A stretch of 64,000 nucleotides of DNA from Flavipsychrobacter sp. GTDB lineage: Bacteria; Bacteroidota; Bacteroidia; Chitinophagales; Chitinophagaceae. Position 1 is the first letter of the stretch. Each line of letters opens with the position of its first letter. Below, one piece after another: positions 53,056 through 62,580 of this stretch. The DNA is taken from NCBI GenBank assembly GCA_021155965.1, contig JAJNBJ010000009.1, forward strand, positions 53,173 through 117,172, in the 5' to 3' direction. The position numbers and the translations under genes were made by a program. A model generated the notes under the pieces. That model saw only the letters and a program-made list of their open reading frames with translations, was not told the DNA's origin and did not search any database.

Positions 53056-54996
53056 TTACGTCCACCAATAAATAAATATCAGCACAAACCCTATAACACC
53101 CACAAAAAAGTAAGCTGCATAACTTTGCGTTTTACCTGATTGCACCTTTTTTATAGCGAAAGAAATTTGCCCGGTCACAGTTGCCAGCAGGTTCATAAAA
53201 CCATCCACAATATTCCGGTCTACCCATGCTGCGGGACGACCCACTAATGGAAAAAGTATTTTCTTCGTAACGAACAGGTATAGCTCATCAATGTAAAATT
53301 TATTATACGCGCCCCGGTATAACCCACCAATACCATCAGATATACGTTGCGGAGTTACACTTTCTTTTTTATAGAAAGATAGCGCGATGATGATACCAAG
53401 TGTTGCCAGCACTACAGGAGCTATAGAGAATGTGAGATGGAACGCTGTATGTAACTCCTTCCCATCAGAAGTAACTAATTTACTGAATGGAATAAAACCT
53501 GCACATACCGACAATAACCCCAAAATGATAAGCGGGATAAGCATTGTTCCGGGAGCTTCCCCATGGTGCGCATCATGGCTTTCACCATGAGCATGATATG
53601 GTTTATTCCAGAAAATACTGAAATACAACCGGAACATATAGAATGCAGTAATGGCAGCGGTAATGATCGCTATTACAAAAATGGCCTTATTGGCATGAAA
53701 TGCTGCCTGTAGTATCTCTTCCTTACTGAAGAAACCGGCAAAAGGTGGTATGCCAGCAATGGCAAGGCAGGCGATCAAAAAGGTAAGGTGGGTAACCGGC
53801 ATCATTTTTCTTAAACCACCCATATCTTTCATTTCGTTGCTATGCACATAATGTATTACCGCACCTGCACCCAGGAATAACAAGGCCTTGAACATGGCAT
53901 GTGTAAACAAGTGGAACATAGAAGCCATATAACCCAGCCCATGCTCCCCGCCATGGCGTGCTAAGCCCAATGAAAACATCATATAGCCTATCTGCGACAT
54001 AGTGGAATAGGCAAGCACCCGTTTAATATCCGTTTGGGTGCAGGCAATAATGGCCGCGATAAATGAAGAACTGGCACCTACCCACATCACTACATCAAGC
54101 GCAGGCGCGCACATAGAAAATACAGGGAACAACCTCGCCACCAGGAATACACCCGCAACCACCATGGTTGCCGCATGGATAAGGGCTGACACCGGTGTAG
54201 GTCCTTCCATCGCATCCGGCAACCATATATGCAACGGAAACATAGCCGACTTGCCAGCCCCTCCTATAAATACCAATACCAATCCCCAGGTAAGCGCAGA
54301 AACACCCATGAAAGATGCCGCCGCTATTGTATGAAACTCATTGGTAGGTGTTGTGAGCTTTGCAATTAAAGTTTGAAAATCCAGCGTACCGGCGTAGAAT
54401 GATAATATCAATATCCCAATCAGGAAGCCGAGGTCGGCAAAGCGCGTAACGATGAACGCCTTCTTTGCAGCAGACACTGCCGATGGCCTGTCGAAATAAA
54501 AACCTACTAACAGGTAAGACGACACCCCTACCAACTCCCAGAAAATGTATATCTGGAATATATTAGAAGAAAGCACCAGCCCCAGCATAGAGAACGTAAA
54601 CAACCCCAGGAAAGAATAGAACGTAGCATACCGCTCCTCACCCTTCATGTAACCGAGGCTATAGAGATGCACCATTAATGATACCAGTGTAACCACTACC
54701 AGCATCATCACTGAAATAGGGTCAAGCAATATGCCTATGTCTATAGATACATTTTGCGTGAATTGCAGCCAGGTGATTTTTAATGGAACTATTTGCTGGT
54801 AGGTGTCCCCTACCTTACCCACTACAAAAAAATAATCATACGCAACTGTAGCAGACAGGATAAAAGCAACCAACAGCGATAATGTCCCCAATGCCCCGCA
54901 CAGCGAAGGAAAATACTTCTTCCCTACCAGTGCTATCAGCACAAAGCTGATAACAGGCAGCAGGGGTATCAATGCTATTAATGGCGTGCTCAGCAT
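53056..54996 (-). CDS. nuoL: NADH-quinone oxidoreductase-type subunit L
   Basis: The 646-residue protein has the NuoL core (IDIGILLDPISVMMLVVV, FWELVGVSSYLLVGFYF, GGAGKSAMFPLHIWLPDAME, HAATMVVAGVFLVARLFP, HAMFKALLFLGAGAVIH). The long C-terminal region includes the lateral helix spanning the membrane arm, here with a His-rich loop around HAHGESHDAHHGE. It translocates protons at the distal tip. It starts 2 bases after nuoK ends. Confidence 0.97.
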   Translation of the reverse strand: MLSTPLIALIPLLPVISFVLIALVGKKYFPSLCGALGTLSLLVAFILSATVAYDYFFVVGKVGDTYQQIVPLKITWLQFTQNVSIDIGILLDPISVMMLVVVTLVSLMVHLYSLGYMKGEERYATFYSFLGLFTFSMLGLVLSSNIFQIYIFWELVGVSSYLLVGFYFDRPSAVSAAKKAFIVTRFADLGFLIGILILSFYAGTLDFQTLIAKLTTPTNEFHTIAAASFMGVSALTWGLVLVFIGGAGKSAMFPLHIWLPDAMEGPTPVSALIHAATMVVAGVFLVARLFPVFSMCAPALDVVMWVGASSSFIAAIIACTQTDIKRVLAYSTMSQIGYMMFSLGLARHGGEHGLGYMASMFHLFTHAMFKALLFLGAGAVIHYVHSNEMKDMGGLRKMMPVTHLTFLIACLAIAGIPPFAGFFSKEEILQAAFHANKAIFVIAIITAAITAFYMFRLYFSIFWNKPYHAHGESHDAHHGEAPGTMLIPLIILGLLSVCAGFIPFSKLVTSDGKELHTAFHLTFSIAPVVLATLGIIIALSFYKKESVTPQRISDGIGGLYRGAYNKFYIDELYLFVTKKILFPLVGRPAAWVDRNIVDGFMNLLATVTGQISFAIKKVQSGKTQSYAAYFFVGVIGFVLIFIYWWT

Positions 54997-54998
54997 AA

Positions 54999-55310
54999 TT
55001 AATATTTCATTGTATTCACATCTTCCACATCTATGGTCTTATAGTTGCGGTACAGGTTAATGATTATAGCTATAGCCACCGCAGCCTCTGCAGCAGCAAT
55101 GGTTATAATAAATAAGGTAAAGAATATCCCGTCCAGCTTATCAGCAAACAAAAATTTATTGAATGCCACGAAATTGATATTCACGCTGTTCAGTATCAGT
55201 TCTATGGACATAAGCATAGTGATCAGGTTCCTGCGTGTCAGGAAACCATACACACCTATAAAGAACAGTGCGCAGCTCACAAACAAAAAATGGAATAATC
55301 CTATTTGCAT
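54999..55310 (-). CDS. nuoK: NADH-quinone oxidoreductase-type subunit K
   Basis: The 103-residue, three-helix protein has the two buried Glu of the NuoK proton path: in LLMSIELILNSVNINFVAF-like sequence (here TMLMSIELILNSVNI) and in AAAEAAVAIAIIINLYR. It lies between nuoJ and nuoL in the usual order, with 9- and 2-base spacers. Confidence 0.97.
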   Translation of the reverse strand: MQIGLFHFLFVSCALFFIGVYGFLTRRNLITMLMSIELILNSVNINFVAFNKFLFADKLDGIFFTLFIITIAAAEAAVAIAIIINLYRNYKTIDVEDVNTMKY

Positions 55311-55319
55311 TTTAATTCT

Positions 55320-55916
55320 TTATACTTCTTCTGTTTTTAATTCTTCAACCACTTCCAATTCAACCGGCTCCGTTTCCTCTTTTATTTTGGGCATCACCTT
55401 TTGTTCCGGCACTTTCACCTTTATTGCTATCACTATACACCCTATCATAGCCGCCAGCAGTAGCATACTCACCACCTCGAACGGCAGTATAAACCCATAC
55501 TCTGTAACACTCAGCATCTGCGCACCAATATTACCTGCGCTTGGCTCTAATGCCGGTTTGCCTGAACCTTGAAATGTATGTTCACTAATAAGGTACATAG
55601 TAAGCACACAGCCTATTGCAGCTGCCAATGCAGAAAACACCGCCCTGCCCAGCGCAGGCTTTTTCATATCCTCACCCGAACCATGTGTCAGGAAAATAGA
55701 GAAAAGGATCAGCACCACTATACCACCCACATACACAACTACCTGCACTGCAGCAATAAATTCCTGGTCGAGGAAGAAATAAAAACCGGCAATACCGATC
55801 AACGAGAACAAAAGGAATACCGCCGAGCGGAATATCTTCCGCGAGGTAACAGCCATCAGCCCGCCACCAATTACAGTAGCGGCAAGCAGGTAGAATATGA
55901 TAGTCCTGGCATCCAT
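55320..55916 (-). CDS. nuoJ: NADH-quinone oxidoreductase-type subunit J
   Basis: The 198-residue protein has five helices with FYLLAATVIGGGLMAVTSRK, FFLDQEFIAAVQVVVYVGGI and VLILFSIFLTHG, including the conserved quasi-hinge GG region. An acidic tail (EEVEELKTEEV-like, Glu-rich) extends the C-terminus. Its start overlaps the nuoI stop by one base. Confidence 0.95.
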   Translation of the reverse strand: MDARTIIFYLLAATVIGGGLMAVTSRKIFRSAVFLLFSLIGIAGFYFFLDQEFIAAVQVVVYVGGIVVLILFSIFLTHGSGEDMKKPALGRAVFSALAAAIGCVLTMYLISEHTFQGSGKPALEPSAGNIGAQMLSVTEYGFILPFEVVSMLLLAAMIGCIVIAIKVKVPEQKVMPKIKEETEPVELEVVEELKTEEV

Positions 55917-56392
55917 TATTCCACGCCCTCCATTATTTTAGATCCCGGTTTATTCAGCACCTTCTTTAATTGTTTTTTATCATACACACTATGCTCAAAG
56001 GTTTGAGCCATCACAATAGCATCAGACGGGCATGCCACAACGCACAGGTTACACATGGTACATAGTTCCAAGTGATATACAAATGTGTCAATAGCTTTTT
56101 TCTTCTTACCATCCGGCTGCAATTCCTGCTTCGTGATAATTTTAATAGTACCATTCGGACAAGCTATCTCACATGCCTGGCAACCGGTGCAGCGATGCTC
56201 ATTATTATCGTCATGTGGCATAACTACCTCCCCTTTGAACCGGTCAAACATCTGTAATGTCGCCCTGTTATCCGGGTATTCTTCGGTATGTATTTCCTTG
56301 GGATGAGTAAAATAATAACCCGTGAGCTTCATGCCCTTAAGCAATGACCTCACTGATCTGAATATGGTCCCGAAATACTCTTTTAAAAACAT
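55916..56392 (-). CDS. nuoI: NADH-quinone oxidoreductase-type subunit I (2 x 4Fe-4S)
   Basis: The 158-residue protein carries two 4Fe-4S motifs, RCTGCQACEIACPNG and LCTMCNLCVVACPSD, binding clusters N6a and N6b. These pass electrons to cluster N2 in NuoB. With NuoEFG not encoded in this operon, NuoI would present the most exposed clusters and is the natural entry site for ferredoxin. The segment between the motifs is standard. It follows nuoH by 11 bases. Confidence 0.97.
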   Translation of the reverse strand: MFLKEYFGTIFRSVRSLLKGMKLTGYYFTHPKEIHTEEYPDNRATLQMFDRFKGEVVMPHDDNNEHRCTGCQACEIACPNGTIKIITKQELQPDGKKKKAIDTFVYHLELCTMCNLCVVACPSDAIVMAQTFEHSVYDKKQLKKVLNKPGSKIMEGVE

Positions 56393-56403
56393 TCTACTTT
56401 AAT

Positions 56404-57498
56404 TTAAAGATGCCATCCAAAAATTGCCATCATTGTTACTATTATCACATTCACCATGCTAATTGGCAGCAAATATTTCCATTCTAAAGTCAGTAACTGG
56501 TCCACACGCAGGCGGGGAAATGTCCACCTGAACTGCATGATGATGAATATTATTAAGAATGTCTTACCCATGAACCACAGTGATCCCGGTATATAATCCA
56601 TCACATTATTAAAGAAACTCCAGTTACCTAAATGGAACGGCATCCATCCGCCAAGGAACAAAGTAGCTGCTATAGCCGAAACGATGAACAGGTTAATGTA
56701 CTCCGCCAGGAGGAACATAGCAAACTTCATTCCCGAATACTCTGTATGGAAACCCGCAGTGAGCTCCTGTTCTGCCTCCGCAAGATCGAAGGGCGCACGG
56801 TTTATCTCTGCAGTAGAGGCAATAAGAAAAATAACGAAAGAGATAATTACAGGAATATGGCCTTTAATTATCCACCAGCCATCTGCCTGGCTTGCAACTA
56901 TATCACTCATCCGCAGGCTGCCGGTAAGTATCACAATAGATATCAGTGACAATCCCACAGAAAGCTCATAACTCACTATCTGCGCCCCACTGCGCATAGC
57001 CCCCAGCAGTGAGTATTTGTTATAACTGCTCCACCCCGCCATCAATATCCCGATAACAGCAAGAGATGATATCGCAGAAACATACAGCACACCAATATTA
57101 ATATCCCATATCTGGAAATTTTTGGCAAACGCTATCGGTGCCATTGCCAGCATAGATGTTACCACCACTATTATAGGTGCCAGGTTGAACAAAAACTTAT
57201 CAGATGCATTTGGAGTAAGCCCTTCCTTAAATAACAGCTTCACCGTATCAGCCACAATTTGCAAAGTCCCTTTCGGCCCAACGCGGTTAGGCCCAAGACG
57301 TATCTGCATAAAAGCCGCCACCTTACGCTCCATATATCCAAGGAAGAAACACAGAGGCACAAGAAATAACAAAAGCGACACACCCGCTATTGCCATTTCA
57401 GTAACGCTTACCAAAGTAGCATTCGATATTGACCCCGCAAGCCAGTTATGCAGCCCATTGGCCATCGCCGAAAAACTTATTTCAAGAAAGAGGCTCAA
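56404..57498 (-). CDS. nuoH: NADH-quinone oxidoreductase-type subunit H
   Basis: The 364-residue, eight-helix protein has the NuoH landmarks YMERKVAAFMQIRLGPNRVG, APFDLAEAEQELTAGFHTEY and GKTFLIIFIIMQFRWTFPRL, which shape the quinone cavity and link the arms. In complete nuo operons nuoE, F and G precede nuoH; here nuoD does, across a 74-base spacer with no coding capacity. Confidence 0.97.
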   Translation of the reverse strand: MSLFLEISFSAMANGLHNWLAGSISNATLVSVTEMAIAGVSLLLFLVPLCFFLGYMERKVAAFMQIRLGPNRVGPKGTLQIVADTVKLLFKEGLTPNASDKFLFNLAPIIVVVTSMLAMAPIAFAKNFQIWDINIGVLYVSAISSLAVIGILMAGWSSYNKYSLLGAMRSGAQIVSYELSVGLSLISIVILTGSLRMSDIVASQADGWWIIKGHIPVIISFVIFLIASTAEINRAPFDLAEAEQELTAGFHTEYSGMKFAMFLLAEYINLFIVSAIAATLFLGGWMPFHLGNWSFFNNVMDYIPGSLWFMGKTFLIIFIIMQFRWTFPRLRVDQLLTLEWKYLLPISMVNVIIVTMMAIFGWHL

Positions 57499-57572
57499 TT
57501 TTTAAATTATTTATCCTTTATTTCCATAACAATCACATTCTTCACATTCCATCACATTTCTCCCACATTATA

Positions 57573-58694
57573 TTACCTGTCCACATCCGGTATCACCAGG
57601 TCTATCGTCGCCATTATCGCCACCAGGTCTCCTATTTTTGACCCTGTTGCCATATGGCCCAGTGCTGAAAGATTAGAGAAATTTGGCGACCTATACTTTA
57701 TCCGGTATGGCGATGCAGCCCCATCACTTACTATATACACTCCCAGTTCCCCCCTTGCGGTTTCCACACGCTGGTAAAATTCACCTTTTGGCAATTTAAT
57801 TACCGCCTTTGTTTTCGCCTGAAAATCCCCTTCCGGTATATGGTCTATCAATTGTTCTATTATATATACCGACTGTTTCATCTCTGCCATACGCACCATA
57901 TAGCGCGCGTAACAATCTCCTCCCGTTTCTAATATCTCTTTGAACTGTACTTTTTCATACCCATCATACGGGAACCATTTCCTTACATCACAACTCACGC
58001 CTGAGCCTCTGGCGGTAGGCCCTGTACATCCAAATGACACAGCATCTTCCGGCGATAAATAACCAACGCCTTTTGTGCGCTGCTCAAATATCACATTGCC
58101 GGAAAGGATGTCGTCGTATTCCTGGAACTTCGATTTTATTTGTTTGATCACATCCTTTACCCTGTTCTGGAAATTCGGGTGAATGTCATACATCACGCCA
58201 CCTGGAACACAGTAATTTTGTGTCAACCGGGCTCCGCATGATTCTTCCATTATAGCAAGCACCGCTTCTCTTTCCCTGAATGCATAAAAGAATGGAGTAA
58301 CTGCACCCAGGTCAAGGCCGGTACACCCCCACCAAAGCTGGTGCGATGAAAGCCGGGTAAGCTCAGCCATCAGTATCCTTATTATCTGTGCGCGTGGTGG
58401 CACTTCCACCTGTAATCCTTTCTCCACGCATAGCGCGCACGCCTGGTTATTGATGTGCGCGCTCAGATAATCCATGCGACTGGTAGCGTATATGAAATTG
58501 CGATAGGATAAGCTCTCCGACATTTTCTCGATAGAGCGGTGAATATAACCGAGATGGGGCTGCACTTTTTTTATCATCTCCCCGTCAAGCCACACCTTCA
58601 GGTGCAGCACACCGTGGGTAGATGGGTGCTGCGGCCCAATGTTTATGACGAATTCGCCTTCTTCGGTCATTATGTCTTCTCCCAGCAGGCTCAT
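57573..58694 (-). CDS. nuoD: NADH-quinone oxidoreductase-type subunit D
   Basis: The 373-residue protein has the 49-kDa subunit motifs: INIGPQHPSTHGVLHLKVWL, GYIHRSIEKMSESLSYRNF, TSRMDYLSAHINNQA and FGCTGPTARGSGVSCDVRK, with the His and Asp/Tyr of the quinone site. It is related to NiFe-hydrogenase large subunits but lacks the metal-binding Cys pairs. It overlaps nuoC by 4 bases (ATGA). It is separate from nuoC, not fused as in E. coli. Confidence 0.96.
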   Translation of the reverse strand: MSLLGEDIMTEEGEFVINIGPQHPSTHGVLHLKVWLDGEMIKKVQPHLGYIHRSIEKMSESLSYRNFIYATSRMDYLSAHINNQACALCVEKGLQVEVPPRAQIIRILMAELTRLSSHQLWWGCTGLDLGAVTPFFYAFREREAVLAIMEESCGARLTQNYCVPGGVMYDIHPNFQNRVKDVIKQIKSKFQEYDDILSGNVIFEQRTKGVGYLSPEDAVSFGCTGPTARGSGVSCDVRKWFPYDGYEKVQFKEILETGGDCYARYMVRMAEMKQSVYIIEQLIDHIPEGDFQAKTKAVIKLPKGEFYQRVETARGELGVYIVSDGAASPYRIKYRSPNFSNLSALGHMATGSKIGDLVAIMATIDLVIPDVDR

Positions 58695-59146
58695 ATCGAT
58701 ATCATATTTTCGTCAACGTAGCTTTTTCTCAATGGATGCCCTTCCCAATCTTCGTCAAGCATTATCCGGCGCAGGTCGGGATGGTTCAAAAATTTCACAC
58801 CAAACAGGTCATATACTTCACGCTCATGAAAGTTAGCCGTTTGCCATATATCACTCACCGTTTCAATTTCAGGATTATTTATATCGGCAATTTTTGCCTT
58901 CACCACAAAAGCATGCTTATGTTTTTTAGAAAGCAGGTGATACACCATTGTGAGGTGTGTCTTCCAATCTATACAGGTAAGGCAAAAGAGGAAATCGCAA
59001 TCAAATTCGTTGTTATAGCGTAATGCCTTTATCAAAGGACGCAGATCCTTTGAATCAATAAGTATGTTCAGAAATTCACCGGTCTCATCAAAAGTAACCG
59101 TTGGAAAAAGCGCGGTTACAGCACTCTTTATTTCTTCATTCGTCAT
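58691..59146 (-). CDS. nuoC: NADH-quinone oxidoreductase-type subunit C
   Basis: The 151-residue protein has the 30-kDa subunit pattern, with [40 protein letters not shown] and the signature [20 protein letters not shown]. It supports assembly of the connecting arm beside NuoD. It overlaps both neighbours by 4 bases, indicating tight translational coupling. Confidence 0.96.
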   Translation of the reverse strand: MTNEEIKSAVTALFPTVTFDETGEFLNILIDSKDLRPLIKALRYNNEFDCDFLFCLTCIDWKTHLTMVYHLLSKKHKHAFVVKAKIADINNPEIETVSDIWQTANFHEREVYDLFGVKFLNHPDLRRIMLDEDWEGHPLRKSYVDENMISI

Positions 59147-59673
59147 TTGCCGCTCTCTTTTGTTTTTCCGAAATAAGTTTCGTGTTTTATTTTTTCCTGC
59201 AGGGTGATCATTGCATGCAGCAAGGCTTCAGGCCGTGGAGGGCAACCGGGTATGTACACATCTACCGGTATCACATGATCCACACCTTTCACCACCGAAT
59301 AAGTATTATAAAAAAATGGTCCGCCCGATATAGTACACGCACCCATCGCAATTACATACTTAGGATCAGGCATCTGGTCATACAATCTTTTCAGCACCGG
59401 TGCCATCTTCATCACTATCGTGCCGGCTACTATTATAAGGTCTGCCTGCCGTGGTGTAGCACGCGCAACCTCGAACCCAAACCTCGACCAGTCATACTTA
59501 GCATCCGCAGCACTCATCATCTCAATGGCACAACAACTGGTACCAAACACAAGCGGCCACAACGAATTAGACCTCGCCCAGTTGATCATCTCATCCAGTT
59601 TCGACACCACTATACCACCATCTGCTGTCTGGTGCAGTTGCGCCGGGAATATCATTTTTTCTGTTTCTGCCAT
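59143..59673 (-). CDS. nuoB: NADH-quinone oxidoreductase-type subunit B (cluster N2)
   Basis: The 176-residue protein contains [20 protein letters not shown] with the tandem Cys, [28 protein letters not shown] and [12 protein letters not shown]. Together these supply the four ligands of the terminal cluster N2, the direct electron donor to quinone. All four Cys are present, so the connecting arm looks functional. A 56-base gap with ACTTATGAC/ACTTACGAC-like degenerate repeats separates it from nuoA. Confidence 0.97.
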   Translation of the reverse strand: MAETEKMIFPAQLHQTADGGIVVSKLDEMINWARSNSLWPLVFGTSCCAIEMMSAADAKYDWSRFGFEVARATPRQADLIIVAGTIVMKMAPVLKRLYDQMPDPKYVIAMGACTISGGPFFYNTYSVVKGVDHVIPVDVYIPGCPPRPEALLHAMITLQEKIKHETYFGKTKESGK

Positions 59674-59729
59674 CTCAGTATTTCACTTTTACTTACAACT
59701 TATGACTTTCAACTTTCAACTTACGACTA

Positions 59730-60080
59730 CTACATCCACTTCAATGCCCCTTTCTTCCAGGCGTACAATAATCCCATAAAAAGAATGAACATAAATATGA
59801 TGATCTCTACCAGCGCCACCACACCAATACTCTTCACCACCACGGCCCATGGATACATAAATACCAGTTCCACATCGAAAATCAGGAATATAAGCGCAAA
59901 CAAATAATAGCCTACATTGAATTGTATCCACGATGTGCCTGTGGTAGGCACGCCGCACTCATATGGCTCCCCTTTGGCTTTATTCTTCGAGGTTTTGGCA
60001 ATGGCTTTCGAGACAAGGATGCCGCCTCCTGCAAAGGCAATACCTACTATTATTAAAAGGATAAGCGCTGCTGAGCCCAT
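59730..60080 (-). CDS. nuoA: NADH-quinone oxidoreductase-type subunit A
   Basis: The 116-residue, three-helix protein has the NuoA/ND3 loop KGEPYECGVPTTGTSW with the conserved Cys, and FALIFLIFDVELVFMYPWAV. It is the first gene of the 11-subunit operon. The 146-base gap to the divergent ferredoxin gene must carry both promoters and is AT-rich. Confidence 0.96.
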   Translation of the reverse strand: MGSAALILLIIVGIAFAGGGILVSKAIAKTSKNKAKGEPYECGVPTTGTSWIQFNVGYYLFALIFLIFDVELVFMYPWAVVVKSIGVVALVEIIIFMFILFMGLLYAWKKGALKWM

Positions 60081-60226
60081 AAGTTGAACTGTATAGCTAC
60101 AATTTACGAAATAAATAAAGTAAAAAAAAGTGACTAGTCATAAATGTATAAAATAATTTTTCTTTTTCAGGAAAATTAATTTGCATTTTCGGGAAAATCT
60201 ATATCTTTAAAAAAACTAACTAATCT

Positions 60227-60574
60227 ATGGCTATTAAAATCACAGAAGATTGTATCAATTGTGGCGCATGTGAGCCCGAGTGCCCTAATGGTGCCATTTT
60301 TGCTAACGGCGATGAATGGCGTTTTTCTTACAAAACATCATTAACAGGTGCTTTCACTGCTAAAAGCGGCTTTACTGCAGATGCTGATGATGCCCAGTCA
60401 GCTGTATCATCCGACTATTATTATATAGTAACAGACAAATGCACAGAGTGCGTGGGCTTCCACGAAGAGCCGCAATGTGCATCGGTTTGCCCTGTTGATT
60501 GCTGCCTGCCTGATGAAGCCAATGTGGAAGCAAAGGAAGAACTGGAAGCTAAAATGAAAACATTGCACCCATAA
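60227..60574 (+). CDS. Dicluster 2[4Fe-4S] ferredoxin
   Basis: The 115-residue protein has one motif near the start ([14 protein letters not shown]) and a second ([20 protein letters not shown]) with the long insertion typical of YfhL/Alvin-type ferredoxins. Between them lies a ~45-residue segment rich in Ala, Thr, Ser and Asp, longer than the ~15 residues common in relatives. The Alvin-type cores usually have very low potentials. It is divergent from nuoA and followed by a terminator and the 2-oxoacid:ferredoxin oxidoreductase genes, which makes it a natural carrier between that enzyme and the adjacent complex I. Confidence 0.95.
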   Translation: MAIKITEDCINCGACEPECPNGAIFANGDEWRFSYKTSLTGAFTAKSGFTADADDAQSAVSSDYYYIVTDKCTECVGFHEEPQCASVCPVDCCLPDEANVEAKEELEAKMKTLHP

Positions 60575-60579
60575 TATTC

Positions 60580-60610
60580 GCCCCCGCCATCGCGGGGGCT
60601 TTCTTTATTT
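60580..60610 (+). terminator. Rho-independent terminator after the ferredoxin gene
   Basis: An 8-base perfect GC stem (GCCCCCGC and complement, 60580-60587 with 60592-60599) and a 4-base loop are followed by TTTCTTTATTT. It lies 5 bases after the ferredoxin stop and separates it from korAB transcription. Confidence 0.9.
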
Positions 60611-60661
60611 ATATTAACTTATTATAAGTAATATATGCCACCAGATAAGGTGCAAAATCTT

Positions 60662-60669
60662 TAACTTTG
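60662..60669 (+). promoter_or_regulatory. Candidate promoter of korAB
   Basis: TAACTTTG matches TAnnTTTG fully and lies 27 bases before the korA ATG, just after the ferredoxin terminator. A -33 TTG was not obvious. The position fits an independent promoter for the two oxidoreductase genes. Confidence 0.5.
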
Positions 60670-60696
60670 TAATAATCCAATAATCATAATTCAATA

Positions 60697-62577
60697 ATGG
60701 AATCAGTCATAGATCAAAAACCTGGACATGTAACATCCCTGGTTGAAGCAGACAGTATAGTGATAAGGTTTTCCGGCGACTCCGGCGATGGTATGCAGCT
60801 TACCGGTACACAGTTTACAGATACTGCTGCATTTTTCGGAAAAGATATAAGCACCTTCCCGGAATTTCCTGCAGAGATACGCGCCCCCATCGGTACAACA
60901 GCCGGGGTTTCAGGTTTCCAGGTGCACTTTGGCAGTAAAGAGATATTCACGCCGGGCGATGAATACGATGTATTGGTCGCAATGAACTCAGCCGCATTAA
61001 AGGTTGACCTCCACCAGCTTAAAAAAGGCGGGATAGTTATTGTGAATACAGCCGGGTTCGACAAGAAAAACCTCGGCCTTGCAGGGTATGCTGACGGCGC
61101 TAACCCACTGGAAGATGGCACATTGGAAGGTTATACAGTTCATAAAATAGATGTAACCAAGTTTACTAAAGAATGTCTCGCAGGCTCCAGCCTGGGCATG
61201 AAGGAAATAGAGCGCTCAAAAAACATGTTTGTCCTTGGCCTGCTATTCTGGATGTTCGATGAATCTATGGATCATACCATCGCTTTCATCAACGAAAAGT
61301 TTGCAAAGAAGCCCGATATAGCTGAAGCGAACATTAAAACATTGAAAGCTGGCTGGAATTATGGCGACCATACCGAAATATTCGTAAATCGCTATAAAGT
61401 AGCCCCGGCAAAATTACCTAAAGGGGTGTATAGGAATATCTCTGGCAACGCAGCAACAGCAATAGGGCTGGTGGCAGCAGCAGAGCTGTCCGGCCTGCCT
61501 TTGTTTCTCGGTTCTTACCCCATTACACCTGCCTCCGATGTATTGCACGAACTGGCTAAGTATAAAACAAGCAATGTAAAAACATTCCAGGCTGAGGACG
61601 AGATCGCTGCCATATGCGCGGCTATCGGCGCATCTTACGCTGGTGGTCTTGGTGTTACTACTACCTCAGGCCCGGGCATGGCACTAAAGACAGAAGCATT
61701 GGGGCTTGCCACGATCCTTGAAATTCCGTTATTAGTAATAGACATCCAGCGTGGCGGCCCGTCTACAGGGCTACCTACAAAAACTGAGCAGAGCGACCTG
61801 ATGCAGGCCATGTATGGCAGGCATGGCGAAGGGCCGTTGCCTGTTATCGCTGCATGCTCTCCTTCCGATTGTTTCGATACCATACTTGAAGCGGCGCGCA
61901 TTGCTACGGAACATATGACACCTGTTATAGTACTTACTGACGGTTATATAGCAAATGGCTCTGAGCCATGGCGTTTCCCTGCAGCCGCTGACCTGAAACC
62001 GTTCAAGGTCAATTTTGTTACGGAGAACAATAACCCGGGCGGTACATTCAAGCCTTACAAGCGCGATGAAAAATTATCCCGCCCATGGGTAAAGCCCGGC
62101 ACTAAAGAGCTGATGCACCGTATAGGTGGCCTGGAGAAACAAAATGAGACCGGCAACGTGTCTTACGATGCGAAGAACCATGAGACAATGACCCGGATAC
62201 GTGCCGAGAAAATTCAGAAAATAGCTGATTATATCCCTTTGGCAAAACCGGATAGTGGTAAGGATAAAGGCAAACTTGTAGTGCTCGGCTGGGGCTCCAC
62301 ATCAGGTGCCATTAAAACAGCAGTACGCGAAGCGATAGCCGAAGGCTATGATGTATCGCATGTTCACCTGCAGCACATTAATCCATTCCCAAAAAACCTG
62401 GGCGAGCTGTTAAGTAACTATGATAACCTGCTGATACCCGAAATGAACTGTGGGCAGTTGCTGCAACTCATCAGGGCTAAATACCTGCTGCCCGCTATTG
62501 GCTTGTCCAAAGTACAGGGATTACCATTTACCACAAGCGAACTGAAAAACAAAATTCTTGAGATCCTTAAATCATAA
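60697..62577 (+). CDS. korA: 2-oxoacid:ferredoxin oxidoreductase, fused gamma-alpha subunit
   Basis: The 626-residue protein joins a gamma domain (residues ~18-190; IVIRFSGDSGDGMQLTGTQF, FPEFPAEIRAPIGTTAGVSG) to an alpha domain (from ~250; GNAATAIGLVAAAELSGLPL, SYPITPASDVLHELA, TFQAEDEIAAICAAIGASYA, TTTSGPGMALKTEALGLA, QRGGPSTGLPTKTEQSDLMQ). This fused form is typical of 2-oxoglutarate:ferredoxin oxidoreductases, which oxidise a 2-oxoacid to acyl-CoA and CO2 and reduce ferredoxin. Other 2-oxoacid substrates cannot be excluded. It is followed by korB after 3 bases. Confidence 0.94.
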   Translation: MESVIDQKPGHVTSLVEADSIVIRFSGDSGDGMQLTGTQFTDTAAFFGKDISTFPEFPAEIRAPIGTTAGVSGFQVHFGSKEIFTPGDEYDVLVAMNSAALKVDLHQLKKGGIVIVNTAGFDKKNLGLAGYADGANPLEDGTLEGYTVHKIDVTKFTKECLAGSSLGMKEIERSKNMFVLGLLFWMFDESMDHTIAFINEKFAKKPDIAEANIKTLKAGWNYGDHTEIFVNRYKVAPAKLPKGVYRNISGNAATAIGLVAAAELSGLPLFLGSYPITPASDVLHELAKYKTSNVKTFQAEDEIAAICAAIGASYAGGLGVTTTSGPGMALKTEALGLATILEIPLLVIDIQRGGPSTGLPTKTEQSDLMQAMYGRHGEGPLPVIAACSPSDCFDTILEAARIATEHMTPVIVLTDGYIANGSEPWRFPAAADLKPFKVNFVTENNNPGGTFKPYKRDEKLSRPWVKPGTKELMHRIGGLEKQNETGNVSYDAKNHETMTRIRAEKIQKIADYIPLAKPDSGKDKGKLVVLGWGSTSGAIKTAVREAIAEGYDVSHVHLQHINPFPKNLGELLSNYDNLLIPEMNCGQLLQLIRAKYLLPAIGLSKVQGLPFTTSELKNKILEILKS

Positions 62578-62580
62578 TCA

